Assembly (NCBI GenBank): GCA_934141535.1
Contig: CAKPCH010000007.1
Span: 9,344-73,343, forward strand
Reading direction: 5' to 3'
Length of the DNA stretch: 64,000 nt
Source of the DNA: an uncultured Bacilli bacterium
GTDB lineage: Bacteria; Bacillota_I; Bacilli_A; RF39; UBA660
Shown: one piece after another, positions 7,875 through 16,844 of the stretch
Position numbering within the stretch: position 1 is the stretch's first letter
Layout: every line of letters starts with the position of its first letter
Translations under genes and position numbers: made by a program
The notes under the pieces: model-generated
What the model was told of the DNA's origin: nothing
The model's input: only the letters and a program-made list of their open reading frames with translations
Database searches by the model: none

Positions 7875-9116
7875 ATGGGATATAATAGAGGAAATACGAC
7901 ATTAATATTAATAATAACATTGGTAAGTGTACTTGGATTGTCAATTGCTTTTGCAGCTTTTTCAAGTACACTAACAGTAAAAAGTAGTGCAACAATAACA
8001 CCTGATTCAGGAAACTTTAAAGTAGTATTCTCAAGTAGTAGTACATCACTTTCAACAACTAATGTGAGTGTAACAAAAACAGGGAATGCAACAGCAGGTA
8101 CACCAACAATAGATAATAGCGGTAATCCAACAATCAAAAACTTAAGTGCTTCATTTACAGCACCAGGAGAAAAAGTAGAATACACATTTTATGCAAGAAA
8201 TGAAGGAAGTTATGATGCATATTTAAGTAGTGTAGTATTTGATAATATAAAAAATAAATCTACATTTAAAGAGTGTGTAGCAGGAAGTGGAACAACTTCA
8301 TCCTTAGTATCAGCAGCTTGTAATGGAATAAAAGTAACAACCACAGTATTAAGTACATCATATACTGCTACCACATTAAATATAACAAATCATGTATTAA
8401 AAAAGAATAATAGTGAATTAGTAAAAGTAACAATAGAATATACGAGTGGCTCAAGTGTAGCAGATGGTCCATTTACAATAAATTTTGGTAAAATATATTT
8501 AACGTATGGTTCAACAAGTTTAAGTGGAATGCCAACAATACCTGAGGAACCAACAATCTGTACAGCAGTAACAACAGCAACCACAGGAAATGTACCAACA
8601 GGAAATTTAAATCTTGGAGATGAATATACATGTCAAGTAGGAGATAGTTATACAAATACATTCTTTATATTAGAAAATATAGGAGATACAGTAAGTTTAA
8701 TCATGAAAGAAAACTATACAGATTCATATGTACCAAAAACAGTTTCATGGTGTACGGATGGTGGAGATGATGGTGATACTTGTAAAAATATAAGTTCAAC
8801 AGGAAGTGAAGCACCAACTGGAAAAGATTACATGGGTCATATAAAAAGTATATTTAATAAAGAAGGGGTAGAGGTTAGTTTTCCATCATTTGATCAATTG
8901 TTCTTTGCAGCTGGAAATACAGTAGAAGGTTTACCAACTTGGTTGCATGGTAATTTATCATCAACAGCTGGTTATTGGACATCTACTTACGAAGACCATA
9001 CTACTGATGCTGATCTTGTAAATTCTGATGGTAACTTGTATAATGATGATGTTTCTACTGCTAATAAATATGGACTTCGTCCAGTTATAACTTTATCTAA
9101 ATCATATATCCAATAA
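7875..9116 (+). CDS. Surface protein A: TasA-like N-terminus plus C-terminal GxRPVIT module
   Basis: 413 residues. Residues 8-28 are a signal/anchor segment ending in AFAAFSS, followed by KSSATITPDSGNFKVVFS, reminiscent of SipW-dependent TasA/camelysin-type secreted proteins. Residues 95-215 look like a beta-rich jelly-roll domain with GEKVEYTFYARNEGSYDAYL and SELVKVTIEYTSGS. From Cys229 a second module starts (CTAVTTATTGN, GDEYTC, VSLIMKENY, GYWTSTY) and ends LRPVITLSKS; a related module ends proteins B, C and D. Export and a display or fibre role are inferred. It is transcribed alone, from its own terminator to its own terminator, and is a close paralogue of the gene at 30100. Confidence 0.75.
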   Translation: MGYNRGNTTLILIITLVSVLGLSIAFAAFSSTLTVKSSATITPDSGNFKVVFSSSSTSLSTTNVSVTKTGNATAGTPTIDNSGNPTIKNLSASFTAPGEKVEYTFYARNEGSYDAYLSSVVFDNIKNKSTFKECVAGSGTTSSLVSAACNGIKVTTTVLSTSYTATTLNITNHVLKKNNSELVKVTIEYTSGSSVADGPFTINFGKIYLTYGSTSLSGMPTIPEEPTICTAVTTATTGNVPTGNLNLGDEYTCQVGDSYTNTFFILENIGDTVSLIMKENYTDSYVPKTVSWCTDGGDDGDTCKNISSTGSEAPTGKDYMGHIKSIFNKEGVEVSFPSFDQLFFAAGNTVEGLPTWLHGNLSSTAGYWTSTYEDHTTDADLVNSDGNLYNDDVSTANKYGLRPVITLSKSYIQ

Positions 9117-9147
9117 AAGGAAATTAACAAATTTTCTTTTTTTCTTG
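9115..9147 (+). terminator. Terminator after surface gene A
   Basis: GGAAATT-AACA-AATTTTC hairpin with a T run starting just after the stop codon. Confidence 0.6.
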
Positions 9148-9186
9148 TTTATTTTTAAATACTAATGTATAATACTTTTAGGTGGT
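9145..9186 (+). promoter_or_regulatory. uvrA promoter and Shine-Dalgarno
   Basis: TTGTTT (9145-9150), 17-base spacer, TATAAT (9168-9173), six bases, then AGGTGGT (9180-9186) and the ATG at 9191. No LexA-type GAAC-N4-GTTC box is seen here. Confidence 0.75.
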
Positions 9187-9190
9187 TATA

Positions 9191-11998
9191 ATGGATAAAA
9201 TTATAATAAAAGGTGCTCGTGAAAATAACTTAAAAAATATAAATTTAGAGTTACCTAAAAATAAATTAATAGTAATGACAGGAGTGTCTGGAAGTGGTAA
9301 AAGTAGTTTAGCATTTGATACTATATATGCAGAAGGTCAAAGACGTTATGTAGAAAGTTTAAGTGCTTATGCAAGACAATTTTTAGGTGGTACTGATAAA
9401 CCTGATGTTGATAGTATAGAGGGTTTAAGTCCTAGTATTAGTATAGATCAAAAAACTACTAATAATAATCCAAGAAGTACTGTTGGTACTGTTACAGAAA
9501 TATATGATTATTTAAGACTTTTATATGCAAGAATTGGAATACCTTATTGTCCAGTTCATAATAAACCTATATCAAGTCAAAGTATAGAGGAAATGACTAA
9601 TCAAATATTAGAACTTGATACTAATACTAAAATTAGAGTATTAAGTCCTGTAGTACATGGAGAAAAAGGAACTCAAGTATCTGTTTTAGAAGATTTAAAG
9701 AAAGATGGATTTCAAAGAGTTAGAATAGATAATACTGAATATGATTTAACTGATACAATAGAACTTTCTAAAACTAAAAAACATAATATTGATGTTGTTA
9801 TTGATAGATTAATAATTAGAGAAGATATAAGATCAAGATTATATGAAGCTATTGAACTAGCTTGTAAATTATCTAAAGGTAAATGTGTTATTGATGTAGT
9901 TGGTAAAGATGAAATTGTTATGAGTGAAAAGTATGCTTGCCCTTCATGTGATTTTAGTTTACCAGAATTAGAACCAAGATTATTTAGTTTTAATGCTCCA
10001 TATGGTGCTTGTCCAGCATGTAATGGATTAGGTGTAAAACAAAAGATAAGTGTTGATTTACTTATACCAGATAAAAATAAAAGTATATTAGATGGTGGTA
10101 TAGTAGCTTATAATATGGATGCTTCAATATCAAATACACAAATGTTAACACTCGCTAAAAATTATAATATTGATTTATCACTTCCAATAAAAGACTTAAA
10201 AGAAGAAGAATTAGATTTAATACTTTATGGTTCTGATAAACCATTAGAATTTAATTATACTTCAAATAATGGTAATACAAGAACTACAACTGATTATTTT
10301 GAAGGGGTCGTTAATAATTTAGAAAGACGTTATATAGAAACTAAAAGTGGATGGATAAGGGAATGGTTAGATAAATTTATGATGGAACTTCCATGTGAAA
10401 TGTGTCATGGAGCGCGTCTTAATGATTCAGTTTTAGCTGTTAAAATAAATAAAAAGAATATATATGAATTAACTTGTATGTCTATTGGTGAATTATATGA
10501 TTTCTTTAATGATTTAAAATTAAATAAAGAACAAGAAAAGATAGCTGAATTAATATTAAAAGAAATTAAAGGCAGATTGAAGTTTTTAATTAATGTAGGA
10601 CTTTCATATCTTTCATTAAATAGGAGTGCTGGAACATTAAGTGGTGGTGAATCTGGTAGAATAAGACTTGCTACTCAAATCGGTTCTAGATTAACAGGAG
10701 TTTTATATGTGCTTGATGAACCAAGTATTGGTCTTCATCAAAGAGATAATAATAGACTTATAAATTCTTTACTAGAAATGAGAGATTTAGGTAATACTTT
10801 GGTAGTAGTAGAACATGATACTGATACTATGCTTGCTTCAGATTACTTAGTAGATATAGGACCTTTAGCAGGTGTTCATGGTGGAGAAGTTGTAGCAAGC
10901 GGTACTCCTAGTGAAGTTATGAAAAATGAAAATAGTTTAACTGGTAAATATTTAAGTGGTAAATTAAAAATAGAAGTACCTAAAAAGCGTAGAAAAGGTA
11001 ATGGAAAATATATTACTATAAAGGGTGCTCGTGAAAATAATTTAAAAAATATTAATGTTAAATTTCCACTTGGCAAATTTGTATGTGTTACAGGAGTATC
11101 AGGAAGTGGTAAAAGTAGTTTAGTAAATGAAATACTTTATAAGAGTGCTGCTGTTAACTTATATAAGAGTAAATTAGTACCAGGAAAGTGTAAAGAAATA
11201 AAGGGATTAGAAAACATAGATAAAGTTATAAATATATCTCAAGATCCAATAGGTAGAACACCACGTTCAAATCCTGCTACTTATGTTGGAGTATTTGATG
11301 ATATTAGAGATGTATTTGCTAGTACAAAGGAAGCTAAAATGAGAGGCTATGATAAAGGAAGATTTTCTTTCAATGTAAAAGGTGGAAGATGTGAAGCATG
11401 TTGGGGAGACGGTGTTAAAAAGATAGAAATGCACTTTTTACCTGATGTATATGTTCCTTGTGAAGTATGTCATGGTACTCGTTATAATAAAGAAACATTA
11501 CAAATAAAATATAAAGGAAAAAGTATTTATGATGTACTTGAAATGACTATAGAAGAAGCTTTAGAATTCTTTAAAAATATTCCAAAAGTAAGAGATAAAA
11601 TACAAGTATTAGTAGATGTAGGCCTTTCATATATGAAACTTGGTCAGAGTGCTCCAACATTATCAGGAGGAGAAGCAGGACGTGTAAAATTAGCAAAAGA
11701 ATTACAAAAAAAACCTACAGGAAAAGGATTATTTATATTAGATGAACCTACTACTGGATTACACACACATGATATAAAAAAATTATTACAAATATTAGAT
11801 AGAATAGTAGATAATGGAGATACTGTTGTAGTAATAGAACATAATCTAGATGTTATAAAAGTAGCAGATTATATTATAGACATAGGTCCTGAAGGAGGTA
11901 GTGGCGGTGGAACAATAGTTGCTACAGGTACACCAGAAGAAATAGCTAAAATAAAAGAAAGCTATACAGGACAATTTTTGAAAGGAATGTTAAAATGA
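9191..11998 (+). CDS. uvrA: Excinuclease ABC subunit A
   Basis: A 935-residue damage-recognition ATPase of nucleotide excision repair. It has two ABC modules: Walker A GVSGSGKSS in each half, signature TLSGGE in each half, and Walker B VLDEPSIGLH / ILDEPTTGLH. Zinc-binding segments are CPSCDFSLPELEPRLFSF with CPACNGLG, and CEACWGDGVKKIEMHFLPD with CEVCHGTRYN. YAEGQRRYVESLSAYARQFL is the standard UvrA landmark. The start at 9191 follows AGGTGGT; an in-frame GTG at 9182 lies inside that Shine-Dalgarno. uvrB is not in the window. The stop overlaps the next ATG (ATGA). Confidence 0.97.
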   Translation: MDKIIIKGARENNLKNINLELPKNKLIVMTGVSGSGKSSLAFDTIYAEGQRRYVESLSAYARQFLGGTDKPDVDSIEGLSPSISIDQKTTNNNPRSTVGTVTEIYDYLRLLYARIGIPYCPVHNKPISSQSIEEMTNQILELDTNTKIRVLSPVVHGEKGTQVSVLEDLKKDGFQRVRIDNTEYDLTDTIELSKTKKHNIDVVIDRLIIREDIRSRLYEAIELACKLSKGKCVIDVVGKDEIVMSEKYACPSCDFSLPELEPRLFSFNAPYGACPACNGLGVKQKISVDLLIPDKNKSILDGGIVAYNMDASISNTQMLTLAKNYNIDLSLPIKDLKEEELDLILYGSDKPLEFNYTSNNGNTRTTTDYFEGVVNNLERRYIETKSGWIREWLDKFMMELPCEMCHGARLNDSVLAVKINKKNIYELTCMSIGELYDFFNDLKLNKEQEKIAELILKEIKGRLKFLINVGLSYLSLNRSAGTLSGGESGRIRLATQIGSRLTGVLYVLDEPSIGLHQRDNNRLINSLLEMRDLGNTLVVVEHDTDTMLASDYLVDIGPLAGVHGGEVVASGTPSEVMKNENSLTGKYLSGKLKIEVPKKRRKGNGKYITIKGARENNLKNINVKFPLGKFVCVTGVSGSGKSSLVNEILYKSAAVNLYKSKLVPGKCKEIKGLENIDKVINISQDPIGRTPRSNPATYVGVFDDIRDVFASTKEAKMRGYDKGRFSFNVKGGRCEACWGDGVKKIEMHFLPDVYVPCEVCHGTRYNKETLQIKYKGKSIYDVLEMTIEEALEFFKNIPKVRDKIQVLVDVGLSYMKLGQSAPTLSGGEAGRVKLAKELQKKPTGKGLFILDEPTTGLHTHDIKKLLQILDRIVDNGDTVVVIEHNLDVIKVADYIIDIGPEGGSGGGTIVATGTPEEIAKIKESYTGQFLKGMLK

Positions 11999-12462
11999 AA
12001 ACAAGTTATGAATATACAAAGAAGGATTTAAAAAAATATCTATTAAAATCTAGAACTGTAAATAACATAATTTTATTTATAGTAGGATTATTAATTTATT
12101 TATATTTTACATATAATAATTTAAAAATAAATTCTATATTAATATATATACTAATAGAATTAGTCGCACTATTTCTTTTAAATTTAATATATTTATTTGC
12201 CTATATAAAAGTTAATGAAACACTAAATCTTAATTTATGTGGAACTTATAAAGTAGAATTAACTCCAAATAAATTTTCTGTTACTGTTAATAAAAAGAAA
12301 ACAGATTATAAATATAAAGATATAAAAAAACTAAAAGAAAAAAGAGACTATTTTATAATAAAATTTAAAGGTACAAGAGAATATTTGACTTTTGAAAGAA
12401 AAATTATGAATCAAGAAGATTATACAAAAATGATAGAATATTTTAAAAATAAAATTAATTAA
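11995..12462 (+). CDS. YcxB-like small membrane protein
   Basis: 155 residues with two membrane segments (about 25-45 and 48-70) followed by a soluble beta-rich tail containing YKVELTPNKFSV, TDYKYKDIKKL and REYLTFERKIM. This layout resembles YcxB-like C-terminal domain proteins (a family of unknown function). The ATG overlaps the uvrA stop, so it is coupled to uvrA, but no repair role can be read from its sequence. Confidence 0.6.
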   Translation: MKTSYEYTKKDLKKYLLKSRTVNNIILFIVGLLIYLYFTYNNLKINSILIYILIELVALFLLNLIYLFAYIKVNETLNLNLCGTYKVELTPNKFSVTVNKKKTDYKYKDIKKLKEKRDYFIIKFKGTREYLTFERKIMNQEDYTKMIEYFKNKIN

Positions 12463-12473
12463 TAAAAATTTAG

Positions 12474-12526
12474 TGCGAAGTAAACATATTTCATACATAA
12501 AATATGCTATTTCGCGCATTTTTTAA
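12474..12526 (+). terminator. Long-stem terminator
   Basis: GTGCGAA pairs with TTCGCGC and CATATTT pairs with AAATATG inside one hairpin, followed by ATTTTTT. Confidence 0.75.
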
Positions 12527-12552
12527 CAAAAAATAGCAAAAAAAAGTATAAT

Positions 12553-12603
12553 ATCTGACACTGTCTGACATTTATTGACTGAAGCATAATTAGATAGTAT
12601 AAT
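12553..12603 (+). promoter_or_regulatory. Strong sigmaA promoter with repeated TCTGACA boxes
   Basis: TTGACT (12575-12580), 17 bp, TATAAT (12598-12603). Just upstream, 12553-12570 reads TCTGACAC then TGTCTGACA: a direct repeat of TCTGACA with an internal GACA-C-TGTC palindrome, a plausible operator. Shine-Dalgarno AAGGAG precedes the ATG at 12640. Confidence 0.7.
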
Positions 12604-12639
12604 TAATATTGATGAATGATATATTTTAAGGAGAATTTT

Positions 12640-14433
12640 ATGAAAAAAGACAATTTATTTGAATCAAAAGAGCTAAATAATAATACTGGATTTGCATCAA
12701 TTGATAAGCCTTGGTTAAAATATTATACAGATGAGCAAATAAGCGAGATTGCTCCTAAGGTTAGTATGTATGAGTGTATGTATAATAATAATAAAGAACA
12801 TTTAGATGATGTTGCATTTGAATATTTTGGAAGAAAAATTACATATCAAGAGCTTTTCAAAAATATTGACAATACTCAACAAGCACTATTATCACTTGGC
12901 GTAAAAAAAGGAGATATAGTTACGATTTGTTCTATAACAACCCCAGAAATTATATATTCATTTTATGCTTTAAATAAAATAGGAGCTATATCTAACATGA
13001 TTGATGTTAGATATACAAAACAAGCTATACAACATTTCTTAGATGAAGTAGAATCAAAATATTTTATTACATTAGATTTATGTTATCCTAAAATTGCTGA
13101 TATAATTGATAAAACTAAAGTAGAAAAAACTATAATGGTTTCACCAATAAATTCTATTCCTACTATTTTAAAAGTGGGTGCTAAATTTTCTAATGTAATA
13201 AAAGGTAAAAATTTATTAATTCCAAATAATGATAAGTTTATTGATTGGAACAATTTTATATTTAATAGAAATAATGTGGGTACTGGAACAATTAGTTATG
13301 AAGAAAATTATCCTGTTGCAATAGTTCATACTGGAGGAACAACTGGAATTCCTAAAGGAGTATTATTATCAAATGAAAATTTTAATAATGTAACATTACA
13401 AATAAAAAATTCTAGTGTTAAGGCAGATAGAAATTATAAATTTTTAAATATAATGCCACCATTTATTGCTTATGGTATAGCACTTGGTTTAAATACACCA
13501 ATTACTTTAGGATGGAAAACAACAATTGTTCCACAATTTGATGCAAATAAATTTGATGATTTATTAAGAAAATATAAACCTAATGCAGTAATGGGAGTCC
13601 CTGCATATTGGGAAACAGTTATGAAGTCAAATAAAATGAAAACGAAGCATGCAGAACTATCATATATCAAAAATATTTTATTAGGTGGCGATAGAACAAA
13701 ACCAGAATTTGAAAAAAGATTGGATGAATTTTTAATTAGTCATAATTGTAATGCAGGTGTAGGAAAAGGGTATAGTATGACCGAAGCTAGTGCATGTGCT
13801 ACATTTTCAACACGTGAAGCAAATGAGCCTGGAAGTGTTGGAATACCATTACCTAAAACAGTAATTTCAATATTTGAGCCGGGTACAACAAAAGAATTAA
13901 CATATAATCAAGTAGGAGAAATTTGTATAAAGTCACCAACTATAATGATAGAATATTTTAAAAATCAAGAAGAAACAGATAAAGTCAAAGTAAAACATGA
14001 AGATGGATACTGGATTCATTCGGGTGATTTAGGTTATATAAATGAAAATGGCATTTTGTTTGTTAAGGATAGAATTAAAAGAATGATAATAAGAAGTGGT
14101 TTTAAAGTGTTCCCTTCTGAAATTGAAAATTTATTTATTACACATCCTGCTATTGAAGCATGTGCTGTTGTTGGAATTGATGATGAAGTTGATATTGCTG
14201 CCCCAAAGGCTTGCTTAGTATTGAATGAAAAATATAGAGGCTTAGAAAAAGAAGTACAAGAAAAATTATTAATAATGCTAAGAAACAGCACATTGCCACC
14301 TTATTTTGAACCAGTTAAGTTTGAATTTAAGGATCAATTACCTTTAACTGATATAGGTAAAGTAGATTATATAGCATTACAGCAAGAAGAAACATTAGAA
14401 GAAAACAAGAAAATTAAACAACTAAAAAAGTAA
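12640..14433 (+). CDS. AMP-forming acyl-CoA/aryl-acid ligase (ANL superfamily)
   Basis: About 597 residues of the acyl-CoA synthetase / NRPS adenylation family, which activates a carboxylic acid as acyl-AMP. Visible core motifs: P-loop VHTGGTTGIPKGV, GYSMTEAS (A5), WIHSGDLGYI (A7), VKDRIKRMIIRSGFKVFPSEIE (A8) and DIGKVDY (A10, catalytic Lys). It stands alone with its own strong promoter and terminator and has no carrier-protein or acyltransferase neighbour. Codon choice (more ATT and GAG than flanking genes, by eye) hints at acquisition. The substrate cannot be read from sequence. Confidence 0.85.
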   Translation: MKKDNLFESKELNNNTGFASIDKPWLKYYTDEQISEIAPKVSMYECMYNNNKEHLDDVAFEYFGRKITYQELFKNIDNTQQALLSLGVKKGDIVTICSITTPEIIYSFYALNKIGAISNMIDVRYTKQAIQHFLDEVESKYFITLDLCYPKIADIIDKTKVEKTIMVSPINSIPTILKVGAKFSNVIKGKNLLIPNNDKFIDWNNFIFNRNNVGTGTISYEENYPVAIVHTGGTTGIPKGVLLSNENFNNVTLQIKNSSVKADRNYKFLNIMPPFIAYGIALGLNTPITLGWKTTIVPQFDANKFDDLLRKYKPNAVMGVPAYWETVMKSNKMKTKHAELSYIKNILLGGDRTKPEFEKRLDEFLISHNCNAGVGKGYSMTEASACATFSTREANEPGSVGIPLPKTVISIFEPGTTKELTYNQVGEICIKSPTIMIEYFKNQEETDKVKVKHEDGYWIHSGDLGYINENGILFVKDRIKRMIIRSGFKVFPSEIENLFITHPAIEACAVVGIDDEVDIAAPKACLVLNEKYRGLEKEVQEKLLIMLRNSTLPPYFEPVKFEFKDQLPLTDIGKVDYIALQQEETLEENKKIKQLKK

Positions 14434-14450
14434 CGACGTTGCTTTTTTTT
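14429..14450 (+). terminator. Short terminator after the ligase
   Basis: AGTAACG-ACGTTGCT small hairpin around the stop codon followed by eight T. Confidence 0.55.
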
Positions 14451-14533
14451 GTTTAAAGTGATATGATGAACATAGTAGTATAATGTGTACGAGCAGTATA
14501 AGTACATTGTAATAAATTAGATGGAGGTTATAT

Positions 14534-16753
14534 ATGGAAATTAATTACTACATATTTTTTTCATTAGCAGGATTTATAAATTTGATTTTGCTAATGATTG
14601 TATTTTTTTCACGTAAGAGAAAAGCTTTGTTTGAAAACAATATTTATATTGCACTAATGTTTTGTACAGTTATAGGTATTATAAACGAAATAGTTATGGT
14701 ATATTGTGTTCCTTTCTTGGAAACAAATATCTTTATAAAAGAATTTGTTTCTAAACTATTTTTAGTAATAACAGAGGCATGGATATTTTTATTAAGTTGT
14801 TATACTGCAATTGTATCAAATAACTTAGTAGGAAAAAAATTTGATAACAGTAAAAGTGAACTATTTTATTTATTAATATTATATATTATATGTGCTGCTA
14901 TAACTTGTTTATTACCTATTAATTATGCATATAATTCTACTAGAACTTCTTGGCTATATACATATGGTTTAAGCACTAAAATGGTATTTATAACTGCAAT
15001 TATTTTTATTACTATAAGTTTAATTTATGTATTTAAAAATAAAACAAAAACAAAAAAATTTATACCTTTATATACTTATATAGTTTTAAGTATAATTGTA
15101 AGTTTTATTCAACAAATAGATCCTAACATGTTAATGATTAGTTTTATAGAAACTGTAATAATACTTTTAATGTATTTTACAATAGAAAATCCAGATGTAA
15201 AAATGATTCAAGAATTAGAGTTAGCCCGTGATACAGCAGAGAAAGCAAATAATGCTAAAAGTGATTTCTTAAGTAGTATGTCTCATGAAATACGTACTCC
15301 TTTAAATGCTATTAAAGGATTTAGTGAATGTATTGAAGACTCTAAAACATTAGAAGAAGCAAAAGAGAATGCTAGTGATATAGTAAGTGCTTCAGATACA
15401 TTATTAGAGATAGTAAATGGAATACTAGATATAAGTAAAATAGAAGCAAATAAAATGGAATTAGTAGAAGGTGAATATAATATAAGTGAAATATTAACTA
15501 ATTTAGTTAATATGACAAAAATAAAAATAGGAGAAAAAGATATAGAACTTAGATGTGATTTTGCAAAAGATTTACCAAGTGTATTATATGGAGATAAAGG
15601 AAAAGTACAACAAGTAATATTAAACCTACTTACAAATGCAGCAAAATATACAGATAAAGGATATATAGATTTTAAAATAAGTTGTGTAAATGAAAAAGAA
15701 ATATGTAAATTAGTAATATCAGTAACAGATACAGGAAGAGGAATAAAAAGTGATAAGATAGATAAATTATTTACTAAGTTTAATAGATTAGAAGAAGATA
15801 GAAATACAACAATAGAAGGAACAGGATTAGGACTAGCAATAACAAAGAATTTAGTAAGTATGATGGGAGGAAAAATAGTAGTAGATTCAACATATGGAAA
15901 AGGAAGCAAATTTACAATATTCCTAAGTCAAAAAATAGTAAATAAAAAAGGAATAAATAAAGAAGAAGAAATAAAAGAAAGAATAGAATTTCCAAATACA
16001 AAAGCATTAGTAGTAGATGATAACTATTTAAATTTAAAGATAGCAAGTAAATTATTAAAAGAAAGAAAAATAGAAACAGAACAAGTATCAAGTGGATATG
16101 AATGTATAGAGAAAATAAAAGGAAATAATAAATACGATATAATATTTATGGATATAATGATGCCAAAATTAAGTGGAGTAGAAACATTAAAAGAATTAAA
16201 GAAAATAGAAGAATTTAATATACCAGTAATAGCTTTAACAGCAGATGCGATGAGTGGAGTATCAAATAAATATATAGAAGTAGGGTTTAATGATTATTTA
16301 AGTAAACCAATAGAAAAGAATGAATTAAATAAAGTATTAAATAAATATTTAAAAGGACAAGAATTAAAAGAAGATAAAAAAGAAGAGAATAGTGAAGAAA
16401 CAAAGATAAAATATTTAAAAGAAAATAATATAGATATAACAAATAGTTTAGAACTATTAGGAGACATAAAAACATATGAAGAAACATTAGAATACTTTAA
16501 AGAAGAGAATAAAACAAGAATACCAAGATTAAAGAAAAATAAAGAAGAAGAGAATATGAAAGATTATGCGATAGATGTACATGCATTAAAGAGTGATAGT
16601 AAATATTTAGGGTTTAAAGAATTAGCAGAGATTTCATATGAACAAGAAATGAAAAGTAAAGCAAATGATATAGAATATGTAAATAATCATTTTGAAGAAT
16701 TAATGAAAGAATATAATAAAATAACAAATATTATAGATAAATATAAGAGATAG
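14534..16753 (+). CDS. 7TM hybrid histidine kinase with receiver and HPt domains
   Basis: 739 residues. Residues 1-215 contain about seven membrane segments (7TM sensor type). The HisKA box SMSHEIRTPLNAI has His251; the HATPase domain follows with LNLLTNAAKYT (N box), DTGRGI and GTGLGLAI. A receiver domain has VVDDNYLN, IIFMDIMMP (phospho-Asp), ALTADA and YLSKPI. The C-terminal HPt domain has IDVHALKSDSKYLG, where His is the likely phosphotransfer site. A HisKA-REC-HPt chain can pass phosphate to a separate regulator; no partner is encoded next door. Spo0A is a possible target (inference). It is preceded by TATAAT near 14478 and GGAGG, and its terminator overlaps the stop. Confidence 0.9.
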   Translation: MEINYYIFFSLAGFINLILLMIVFFSRKRKALFENNIYIALMFCTVIGIINEIVMVYCVPFLETNIFIKEFVSKLFLVITEAWIFLLSCYTAIVSNNLVGKKFDNSKSELFYLLILYIICAAITCLLPINYAYNSTRTSWLYTYGLSTKMVFITAIIFITISLIYVFKNKTKTKKFIPLYTYIVLSIIVSFIQQIDPNMLMISFIETVIILLMYFTIENPDVKMIQELELARDTAEKANNAKSDFLSSMSHEIRTPLNAIKGFSECIEDSKTLEEAKENASDIVSASDTLLEIVNGILDISKIEANKMELVEGEYNISEILTNLVNMTKIKIGEKDIELRCDFAKDLPSVLYGDKGKVQQVILNLLTNAAKYTDKGYIDFKISCVNEKEICKLVISVTDTGRGIKSDKIDKLFTKFNRLEEDRNTTIEGTGLGLAITKNLVSMMGGKIVVDSTYGKGSKFTIFLSQKIVNKKGINKEEEIKERIEFPNTKALVVDDNYLNLKIASKLLKERKIETEQVSSGYECIEKIKGNNKYDIIFMDIMMPKLSGVETLKELKKIEEFNIPVIALTADAMSGVSNKYIEVGFNDYLSKPIEKNELNKVLNKYLKGQELKEDKKEENSEETKIKYLKENNIDITNSLELLGDIKTYEETLEYFKEENKTRIPRLKKNKEEENMKDYAIDVHALKSDSKYLGFKELAEISYEQEMKSKANDIEYVNNHFEELMKEYNKITNIIDKYKR

Positions 16754-16775
16754 TAAAATCTATTTCTTTTTTATT
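16746..16775 (+). terminator. Terminator overlapping the hybrid kinase stop
   Basis: AGAGATAG/CTATTTCT stem with a T run; the TAG stop (16751-16753) is part of the left arm. Confidence 0.7.
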
Positions 16776-16844
16776 AAAATTATATATAAATTTCATAAAT
16801 TTATCATAATTTAGGTATACTATTATAGTGTTAGGAGAGATAGT

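Larger units (their letters stand above)
7711..8900 (+). repeat. Duplicated cassette, copy A
   Basis: Terminator, leader block around TGGTAAACTATAAATAG (7845-7860) and the first roughly 330 codons of surface gene A closely match 29994-31130. By eye protein identity is about 85-90% over this span and then drops sharply in the last 80-90 codons. The right boundary is approximate. Confidence 0.75.

Noticed and set aside
7808..8185. Minus-strand ORF seen at both surface gene A and B (also 30024-30410)
   Set aside because: Its apparent conservation is explained by the duplication of the plus-strand genes.
15283..15909. 208-codon minus-strand ORF inside the hybrid kinase
   Set aside because: Shadow of the kinase coding frame; no Shine-Dalgarno or promoter.
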